Assembly (NCBI GenBank): GCA_030613765.1
Contig: JAUWLI010000011.1
Coordinates: forward strand, 1 to 21,658
DNA: 21,658 bases
Source of the DNA: Phycisphaerae bacterium
GTDB taxonomy: Bacteria; Planctomycetota; Phycisphaerae; Sedimentisphaerales; SG8-4
Direction of reading: 5' to 3'
In this document: positions 16,424-21,658 of the stretch, in pieces
Position numbering within the stretch: position 1 is the first letter of the stretch
How the letters are laid out: every line of letters begins with the position of its first letter
Notes under the pieces: model-generated
The model's input: the letters and a program-made list of their open reading frames with translations, nothing else
What the model was told of the DNA's origin: nothing
The model's database searches: none
Position numbers and translations under genes: made by a program

Positions 16424-18430
16424 ATGAATAGTCACGTATTATTCTGTCGTATTCGCTTTTTTGCTGTAGTGCTATTTTTCTTATCCTTGTTCTCTGTTAA
16501 ACTTCCGGCCCGCAGCGATTGGAAGCCCGGAATTCAAGAGTTGTACCGATTAGATTTTCTCCCGGTGTTCAAAGATTCGATTAAGGTTGCATCTTTGTCA
16601 AGCTATGACCGGACGGGTGGGAATGACGATGGTTTCGGCGGGCAATATTCCTATGTGAGAAAGGAAGAAGATGGTTTGGTTCTGGCTGATTTAAAAGGGC
16701 CGGGGATAATATATAGAATCTGGACCCCGACACCAACTGATGACATGCTCGAATTCTACTTTGATGGTGAGAGTAAGCCGAGTATACAGGTGAAATTTCG
16801 TGAACTTTTTATGGGTAAACATCCAAAGTTTGTACGACCTTTGGTTGGATATGGGGCGGGCGGTTTTTATTCCTACGTACCGCTGACTTATAAGAAATCT
16901 TGTAAAGTTTTTATCAAGGCTGAGCGCATACAATTCTATCAGATTAATTATGCAGCATATACCAAAGGAACATCAATAACGAGTTTCCCAAAACAGTCTG
17001 CGGATGAATACAAGCTCCATCTCGATAAAGCGAGGAAGTTGTTCGATTCTTTTGGGAAAGATATTAGTTCATATGTTGTCCCAAGCGGAGGACAGATTAA
17101 GAGATTCACTTCAAAAGTACGTTTGAAGGCAGGAGAAGTTGTAAAACTTTTCGAAGTCGAACAACCAGGAAGAATTGTAGGGATTCATATTAGGCCGCCA
17201 GCGGCATTAGCTGGTAAGGAACGTGGAGTTATTCTTAGGGCCTACTGGGATGAAGATAAAGAGCCTGCAATTTTAAGTCCTGCAGGAGATTTCTTTGGCT
17301 ATGCGTGGGGTGAGCCTGCGATGAAGTCTCTACTGGTCGGCACGGCTGGAAGGGTAAACTACTGCTATTTTCCGATGCCATTCGATAAAAGTGCTCGGAT
17401 AGAGCTATTGTCCGAACAGGATACGGATACAGAGGTGGCAGTTGAAGCAGAGTTTCTGTTTGTGCCAGTTGCTCGGAAGCAGAATGAAGGCAAGTTCTAC
17501 GCGATATGGCGCCGTGAGAATCCGACAACTAAAGGCACACCCTTTAAATTTATTGAGACAAAAGGACGCGGGCATCTGGTCGGATTCATACAACAATCAC
17601 AGGGATTTGAGTCGGGTAATACTTATTTTTTTGAGGGTGATGATCAAACAAAAATCGATGGGGAACTTGTGATCCATGGCACTGGATCGGAGGATTTTTA
17701 CAATGGCGGGTGGTATGATGTGCCGGGTCGATGGGAGACGAGGAGATCATTTCCACTAAGCGGATGCCTCGGTTATAAGAAGCACCTTGGCAGGACAGGA
17801 GGATATCGGTTACTTTTAGGCGATGCTTATTCCTATAGCAAGAGTATACTACAAACAATTGAACATGCACCTACGGGAAATGATCTATTAAACGACTATT
17901 GTGGTGTTACATTTTTATATTCAAAGAAAAGACCAACCTGTGAATTTAAACTACCACCTGTGATTAAAAGGAAAGTGATTGACTTAAATCGTGTTGTCTT
18001 TGCTACCTGGTGGAATGTTCCGATTTACGCCTTCTCGTATAGAGATACAACACTAACAAAGAACGGAGAGAAATTTGATGGCAAGGACGTTCGCTTTCTT
18101 TCATTGCGGGCCAAGGGCAATGACTGGTTTGGACATCATTTTGTTTGTTTTACCTGTGGACTTCCAGCTTCCGGCAAATATAAAGTAAGCCTTGATGTGA
18201 TCAAAGGACCGTCACAGGGGAAGGTGCAGTTGTTTATGGACGAAGCATCTGCAGGTCCTGTATTGGACCTATATTCTGATAAAAGACAACGCGGATTAGG
18301 CGAATATGTTGGAACACTTGATCTGGAGGAAGGACGAAATAATCTTTTATTTAAACTTGTCGGGAAGAACGAAAAATCTCATGGTCTGGGATTAGATGTC
18401 ACAAATATCATATGTGAACGAATTGATTAA
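16424..18430 (+). CDS. Secreted GH172 (DUF2961) glycoside hydrolase
   Basis: 668 residues from ATG 16424. This start is chosen over ATG 16364 because AAGGAG (16412-16417) lies 6 bases upstream and it puts a clean signal peptide (NSHVLFCRIRFFAVVLFFLS) at the very N-terminus. The DUF2961/GH172 core is plain: RTGGNDDGF near the start, LADLKGPGIIYRIW, YFFEGDD (Glu404) and GTGSEDFYNGGWY (Glu423). The two glutamates match the spacing of the catalytic pair in characterised GH172 enzymes (by memory of the family). A C-terminal jelly roll (residues ~545-665) completes it. Characterised members act on alpha-fructofuranose dianhydride or on alpha-D-arabinofuranosides of arabinan-type glycans. It stands alone, is AT-richer than the GH2-GH38 operon, and has its own probable promoter. 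Confidence 0.88.
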   Translation: MNSHVLFCRIRFFAVVLFFLSLFSVKLPARSDWKPGIQELYRLDFLPVFKDSIKVASLSSYDRTGGNDDGFGGQYSYVRKEEDGLVLADLKGPGIIYRIWTPTPTDDMLEFYFDGESKPSIQVKFRELFMGKHPKFVRPLVGYGAGGFYSYVPLTYKKSCKVFIKAERIQFYQINYAAYTKGTSITSFPKQSADEYKLHLDKARKLFDSFGKDISSYVVPSGGQIKRFTSKVRLKAGEVVKLFEVEQPGRIVGIHIRPPAALAGKERGVILRAYWDEDKEPAILSPAGDFFGYAWGEPAMKSLLVGTAGRVNYCYFPMPFDKSARIELLSEQDTDTEVAVEAEFLFVPVARKQNEGKFYAIWRRENPTTKGTPFKFIETKGRGHLVGFIQQSQGFESGNTYFFEGDDQTKIDGELVIHGTGSEDFYNGGWYDVPGRWETRRSFPLSGCLGYKKHLGRTGGYRLLLGDAYSYSKSILQTIEHAPTGNDLLNDYCGVTFLYSKKRPTCEFKLPPVIKRKVIDLNRVVFATWWNVPIYAFSYRDTTLTKNGEKFDGKDVRFLSLRAKGNDWFGHHFVCFTCGLPASGKYKVSLDVIKGPSQGKVQLFMDEASAGPVLDLYSDKRQRGLGEYVGTLDLEEGRNNLLFKLVGKNEKSHGLGLDVTNIICERID

Positions 18431-18784
18431 GCTTCTACAATACTTGCTTGAAACAACCTCAAAATGTCTTTATTAATATGGACTTACCTTATACTCACCC
18501 CAAATCCGCATACCCTTATCATTAGTAGCAAAAGGTCAGGATTCTTCGAAAATTCGTGTCACCATTTTGTCACCACAGATGCTGATTTTACATCAATCGA
18601 GTCCAAAAAATGTTCTTTTTTGGCGGGATAATAAATATTTATTGAAATTTCTTAACAAATGTAGGATTCAATGAACTGCGCGAAATCATGCAGATGAAAG
18701 AGGGGCTGTCCAAGCCGTAAAGCCAACGGACTACTCCAACAAAAGAAATCTCACACAAACGTTGGGACAACTTTTGTCGAAAGG
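18431..18784. other. Intergenic region downstream of GH172
   Basis: No gene is supported. The region holds copy 1 of a 41-base repeat (18541-18581) and about 100 bases of unassigned sequence leading into a strong terminator at 18785. A small transcript ending there is possible, but I recognise no RNA family. Confidence 0.4.
18541..18581 (+). repeat. 41-base direct repeat, left copy
   Basis: The left copy begins ATTCTTCG, contains TGTC, then TGTCAC, and ends ACAGATG. The partner is at 21218-21259 in the same orientation, with about 75% identity by eye. The two copies bracket the HEAT/oxidoreductase operon. In one frame they read RILRKFVSPFCHHRC-stop and KFFARTLSPKCHYRCQI-stop, so they may be relics of a coding 3' end. 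Confidence 0.5.
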
Positions 18785-18821
18785 CCCGCACCGACATAAT
18801 GGCGGTGCGGGTTTCTTCTTT
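18785..18821 (+). terminator. Intrinsic terminator (convergent genes)
   Basis: Perfect 9-bp stem CCCGCACCG (18785-18793) and CGGTGCGGG (18803-18811) with a 9-base loop, followed by TTTCTTCTTT (18812-18821) on the plus strand. It lies between the convergent GH172 and HEAT genes, only ~29 bases past the HEAT stop. On the minus strand the hairpin is followed by CCTTTCG, a weaker T-run, so it may serve both directions but is best for plus-strand transcripts. Confidence 0.8.
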
Positions 18822-18849
18822 GAATCATCTGTTTGCTTATTGTGCGGCT

Positions 18850-19632
18850 TTACTTCTTAGTTGCAGCGGTCAGAATACCTTTCATGGCGGCAGCCTTGAC
18901 GTGCGCGGGCTTGTCATCGCCCTTGAACTCTTTGTACAAAGCTACTGCCTCGGACTTCTCACCATCGGCCAGCAACTGCTCGGCACAGACTAGGCAGGCG
19001 TCGGCTACCGGCAGCTTCATGTTGGCAGATGCTTTCTTAGCAAACTTGCTCAGTTCCTTGGCCGCAGCCGACGTGCCGATCAGACCCAGCGATTGGGCCG
19101 CGGCTTTGGCGACCTGGATGTCGGAGTCACCGAGAAGCTTCGAGAAGACCATGAAGCTCTTCTTGTCGCGACGTACGCCCAGCGAACCGATAATACCCGG
19201 CTTGAGCTTCTTGCTGACCTTCGGCAACGCATCCCGCATCGCCTTGGCCGCCTTTTCGTCCGGAATGCGTTCCAGGGCGTAGCGTGCGATGTGCGAGGTA
19301 TCCTCGGCGGCTAAAAGAGCGGCGAGGGCCTCGACGGACTGGGTTGTGCCCACGATTCTCAGTTTGCGGCAGACATAGTCCTGTGCAGATCGTGAGATGC
19401 CGCCGGCAAGTACATCCACCAAACTCTTCTCCAGCGCCTTACGTGCTGCGGCATCGTCATGCGTAGCGACGATAGCCTGGTCGATGGGCTTCAGGGCCTC
19501 GCGGTCTGCGCCCCAGTCATAGGTCTTAAGCGTTTCCAGTGCTTTGTCTAATGCGGCCGAATCCGTTTGTGCAACGGCTACGGTAGCTGCACCTGCCGCC
19601 AGTGTCATTTTAGTAGTCTCTTTATTGGTCAT
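18850..19632 (-). CDS. HEAT-repeat protein paired with Gfo/Idh/MocA oxidoreductase
   Basis: 260 residues from ATG 19632. An upstream TTG (19638) would lie only 2 bases after AAGGAG, while the ATG lies 8 bases after it. The protein is Ala/Lys/Leu-rich with repeated helix pairs (DYVCRKLRIVGTTQSVEALA, ARYALERIPDEKAAKAMRDA, AKAAAQSLGLIGTSAAAKEL), typical HEAT repeats forming a superhelix for protein binding. A short hydrophobic stretch near the start (MTLAAGAATVAVAQ) may be a weak export signal. It is the second gene of a two-gene unit, 32 bases after the oxidoreductase. From memory, similar HEAT proteins sit beside Tat-exported Gfo/Idh/MocA proteins in Planctomycetota, which suggests a partner or scaffold role. 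That role is inferred. Confidence 0.85.
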   Translation of the reverse strand: MTNKETTKMTLAAGAATVAVAQTDSAALDKALETLKTYDWGADREALKPIDQAIVATHDDAAARKALEKSLVDVLAGGISRSAQDYVCRKLRIVGTTQSVEALAALLAAEDTSHIARYALERIPDEKAAKAMRDALPKVSKKLKPGIIGSLGVRRDKKSFMVFSKLLGDSDIQVAKAAAQSLGLIGTSAAAKELSKFAKKASANMKLPVADACLVCAEQLLADGEKSEAVALYKEFKGDDKPAHVKAAAMKGILTAATKK

Positions 19633-19664
19633 AATCAAGTCTCCTTGCTGTAATCATCGCTTGC

Positions 19665-20906
19665 TCAAATCACCCAGGGCTCTCTTCTTGCAACATCGAC
19701 AAGACGGTTGGCTTCGTCGTCAATGAATTGTTGTTTCACCGTGTCCCATTTCAGTGACCGTTCCAGTTCGTACGCAATGAGGAACAGGTGGCATACTGTT
19801 GTTGTGTGGACCGCGTATTCGATGTCGCGGAACGGCCTCCTGCGTGTCTTGACGCAATCGATAAAGTCGCCATAGATGCCACCGCTTCCGGCATAACGGG
19901 GAACCGGCTTTGAGGGGCCTTTCTCATTCGTACCTTCTACTTCCAGGTTGCCTCGATCCGGGTAATTATGGTGAATAAGCCTGCCGTTTGGATAGCGGCA
20001 GGTTGCGAACTTTCTACCGTTTTCGTTGTGGAAGATGACTTCTTCAGGCTCCAGTTCCCTGACATCAATGGCGAAGGTAGCGCCACCGAAATGATGTGCG
20101 CCCCAGTCGGTCATGCCGCCGCCGGAGTAATCCCTGAAAGACCGCCAGCTTTCTCCGTTGATGTTGTAACTGCCGCTGCACCGGTGGGGATGGTACGGCG
20201 CCCAGGGGGCGGGGCCAAGCCACCTGTCCCAGTCGAATCCTCCGGGGATGGGCTCGCCTTTCTTGTTGCAGTCCATCGGAAGCGGGCCAACGTTAACGTT
20301 GATCGACTTGATGATGCCTTTGTCTCCGTTCCAGCAGGGATCGACCGTCTTCCTGTAGTCTCCGAGTACTCGCTGACTGCCGCCGGATACAATCCGACTA
20401 TAACGCCGGGCAGCGTTGATCATCAGCTTGCCTTCACGGAGCGTCTTGGTCTCGGGCTTCTGGCAGTAGATGTCCTTTCTGTTGCGGCATGCCTCGATCA
20501 CTATGATCGCGTGCCAATGATCCGGTGTTGCGCAATGCACAGCGTCGATATCATCGCGCACCATGATTTCGCAGAAGTCGTTATAAACTTTGCAGTCCTT
20601 GTTGCTGTACTTCTCGTTCACACGGTTCATGGCGCCGTCGCGAGCATCCTTTCTTACGTCGCACACGGCAACATACTGGACATCGTCCCGACCTAGGAAT
20701 GAACCCAGGTCGCCTCGGCCCATGTTGCCGATGCCAATGCCGGCCATCACGATACGGTTACTTGGTGCAGTGTTGCCGTCTTTCCCCATCGCGGACGCCG
20801 GGATCAAGTAGGGCAGTACCACCGATGCTGCGGTTGCTTTCAGAAATGTTCTTCGACCATGAAACGTGCGGCGGTCCTTCGTTGGTTTGCTCTTCTGGTT
20901 TGCCAC
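19665..20906 (-). CDS. Tat-exported Gfo/Idh/MocA family oxidoreductase
   Basis: 413 residues from GTG 20906, with AAGGA 8 bases upstream. The N-terminus carries a twin-arginine signal (GRRTFLKATAASVVLPYLIP), so it is exported folded, presumably with its NAD(P) bound. The Rossmann fold has GIGIGNMG (residues 56-63), VAVCDVRKDARD after beta-2, CATPDHWHAIIVIEAC, and CQKPE in place of the usual CEKP. The C-terminal alpha/beta domain holds GGGMTDWGAHHFG and ends RREPWVI. The family oxidises or epimerises sugars and cyclitols. Exported members with GGG-D-W-G-x-H are abundant in Planctomycetota, and some have been linked to glycoside cleavage by redox chemistry. It is first in a unit with the HEAT gene and is driven by the promoter at 21094-21121. 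Confidence 0.92.
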   Translation of the reverse strand: MANQKSKPTKDRRTFHGRRTFLKATAASVVLPYLIPASAMGKDGNTAPSNRIVMAGIGIGNMGRGDLGSFLGRDDVQYVAVCDVRKDARDGAMNRVNEKYSNKDCKVYNDFCEIMVRDDIDAVHCATPDHWHAIIVIEACRNRKDIYCQKPETKTLREGKLMINAARRYSRIVSGGSQRVLGDYRKTVDPCWNGDKGIIKSINVNVGPLPMDCNKKGEPIPGGFDWDRWLGPAPWAPYHPHRCSGSYNINGESWRSFRDYSGGGMTDWGAHHFGGATFAIDVRELEPEEVIFHNENGRKFATCRYPNGRLIHHNYPDRGNLEVEGTNEKGPSKPVPRYAGSGGIYGDFIDCVKTRRRPFRDIEYAVHTTTVCHLFLIAYELERSLKWDTVKQQFIDDEANRLVDVARREPWVI

Positions 20907-21017
20907 GTGTTTATCCTTCCCTTGGGCTCAGTGTGCATAATTGCTTTGAGCCATGTCGATTCTGAATCTCACTTGCTTAATCAATATCGCATGCATTAGA
21001 GGGGACATTTCCTGGAT

Positions 21018-21047
21018 AGCCTCTCTCCCCGCGACCGTCGCGAGGCT
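21018..21047 (-). promoter_or_regulatory. Stem-loop / palindrome in the oxidoreductase leader
   Basis: CGCGAC-C-GTCGCG (21030-21042) is a 13-base near-perfect palindrome. An outer pair AGCCT (21018-21022) and AGGCT (21043-21047) encloses it. In RNA this could fold as a hairpin with a 7-base bulge; in DNA it could be an operator. It lies ~45 bases downstream of the predicted transcription start and ~110 bases before the GTG. No known riboswitch is recognised. Confidence 0.45.
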
Positions 21048-21093
21048 TCTGCTGATACTGATAGGAATTTTGATTTTACGACCATTTGTAATG

Positions 21094-21121
21094 ATTATAC
21101 TCCCGAAGCAAGACAAATCAA
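21094..21121 (-). promoter_or_regulatory. Sigma-70-type promoter of the oxidoreductase-HEAT operon
   Basis: On the minus strand TTGATT (21121-21116) and a perfect TATAAT (21099-21094) are separated by 16 bases. Transcription would start near 21087, giving a leader of about 180 bases before the GTG start at 20906. This is the best promoter in the window. Confidence 0.6.
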
Positions 21122-21217
21122 GGGGAAAACACTCAAATATCCGTGCGTCTTGACTGAAACATTTAAGTAAGAAACTATACCACAAGACACCTTTTTCCTG
21201 AGTCGCAAATTGTTAAA

Positions 21218-21259
21218 ATTCTTCGCCAGAACCTTGTCTCCAAAATGTCACTACAGATG
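21218..21259 (+). repeat. 41-base direct repeat, right copy
   Basis: Partner of 18541-18581, in the same orientation. It shares ATTCTTCG, TGTC, CCA, TGTCAC and ACAGATG in order, with three patches of substitution and one extra base. It lies just beyond the oxidoreductase promoter. Confidence 0.5.
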
Positions 21260-21541
21260 TCAAATATGAGGATTGATGCAAGTGCCAAACCTCAAATATT
21301 TGCCAAAAAAACAAAGATTTCTTGACAATTTCCTGTCAATTTCGGATTCAATGTACGTTGCTTTTGAGCACACACTTGCGGTCCCATTTTTCTTTCCCCA
21401 CATTGACTGGCATGTCGTAAGGGGATGCCTCAAAAAAACTTGTGGCAACAGGGATTTTAGTATTTGACTTTGTGCTCTTCATAGGTGTCCTATGATCAAA
21501 TCTTACCATGACTCGTGATAAAAGCTTGAATACATAAGTAA

Positions 21542-21658
21542 CACCTTCGTTAACATGAGACGATTGGCAAAGTGACACCTGATGATGTTTATTATGGCCA
21601 GCGTGGGAAGATTTTGAGCGAACGTGCTGAGCTGAAAAGAAAAACAATTATTGCAAGG
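21542..21658 (+). pseudogene. C-terminal remnant of an integrase-core transposase, cut by window end
   Basis: The plus frame ending at the window edge reads [20 protein letters not shown], then [15 protein letters not shown]. This matches the familiar C-terminal tail of IS481/IS3-like transposases (Y-H-E-x-[IL]-x-x-V-T-P-x-D-V-Y-Y-G). The codon where R-Y-H-E expects Tyr is TAA (21551-21553). Two more stops, TAA (21539-21541) and TGA (21527-21529), lie just upstream in the same frame, so the gene is decayed. It is a different family branch from the transposase at 2406, which ends in HHERIHQSLG. It may extend beyond the window. Confidence 0.7.

Larger units (their letters stand above)
20907..21541. 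other. Upstream region of the oxidoreductase operon
   Basis: No gene is supported. On the minus strand it holds a ~180-base leader, a palindrome near 21030 and a promoter at 21094-21121. Copy 2 of the 41-base repeat lies at 21218-21259. Open frames over it on both strands (20928-21185, 20953-21153) lack binding sites and family features. The rest (21260-21541) is AT-rich and unassigned. Confidence 0.5.

Noticed and set aside
19968..20696. 242-codon plus-strand ORF opposite the oxidoreductase
   Set aside because: It is an antisense shadow in GC-rich coding sequence. The minus-strand protein has a Tat signal and Rossmann motifs over the same bases.
20928..21185. Small ORFs on both strands upstream of the oxidoreductase, including a hydrophobic one at 20953-21153
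   Set aside because: They overlap the promoter and leader, lack ribosome binding sites and show no family features. The hydrophobic stretch is AT-rich chance.
21464..21496. TTGACT and TATGAT as a plus-strand promoter near the right edge
   Set aside because: The spacer is 21 bases and no intact gene follows.
1..21658. CRISPR arrays, tRNA or rRNA genes
   Set aside because: No regularly spaced short repeats, no cloverleaf with CCA-like end and no rRNA words were seen on either strand.

Overview
The window looks like a chromosomal accessory region of a Planctomycetota bacterium, most likely of the Phycisphaerae/Sedimentisphaerales type. This is inferred from protein style, not from a marker gene. 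The clues are a secreted beta-helix protein ending in a single dockerin-like repeat (GDINGDCKVNFLDFRLMALHWL), a prepilin N-terminus reading GYTLIELLVVIAI, a Tat-exported Gfo/Idh/MocA oxidoreductase paired with a small HEAT-repeat protein, and a sodium/solute symporter set between glycoside hydrolases.

Layout. 1-3350 is a scarred mobile-element zone. It holds an N-terminal piece of an integrase-core (rve, DDE) transposase at 374, the rest of such a transposase at 2406-3347, a ~70-bp direct repeat at both ends, a ~200-bp diverged tandem repeat, and one intact-looking gene for an unknown coiled-coil membrane protein (1245-2096). On the minus strand, 3656-5703 is a two-gene unit for a secreted alpha/alpha-toroid protein and a lipoprotein polysaccharide deacetylase. 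Also on the minus strand, 5864-7527 is a beta-helix/dockerin gene whose 3' part, a BsuPI-like domain, lies beyond an in-frame TGA and a frameshift. A 41-codon prepilin remnant follows at 7744. On the plus strand, 8084-15667 is a likely operon: a GH2 glycosidase split by an in-frame TAA, an SSS symporter, and a GH38 alpha-mannosidase that overlaps the symporter by ATGA. After a relic of another glycosidase-like gene (15985-16137) comes a secreted GH172 (DUF2961) enzyme (16424-18430). On the minus strand, 18850-20906 is the Gfo/Idh/MocA-HEAT pair, with a good sigma-70-type promoter, a structured leader and a terminator. The last ~120 bases are a broken transposase C-terminus.

How the genes work together (inference): this is a glycan-degradation locus. 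Exported enzymes (GH2, GH172, deacetylase, toroid protein, beta-helix protein) would act on an outer polysaccharide. The symporter would import a released sugar or oligosaccharide, and the cytoplasmic GH38 would cleave alpha-mannosidic linkages. The Gfo/Idh/MocA protein may oxidise or rearrange a sugar outside the cytoplasm.

The most striking feature is the density of gene lesions: an in-frame TAA in GH2, an in-frame TGA plus a frameshift behind the dockerin, a truncated prepilin, an orphan glycosidase fragment and several transposase fragments. TGA and TAA both end other intact genes here, so recoding is unlikely. Either the locus is decaying or some lesions are assembly errors. I found no CRISPR array, rRNA or tRNA.
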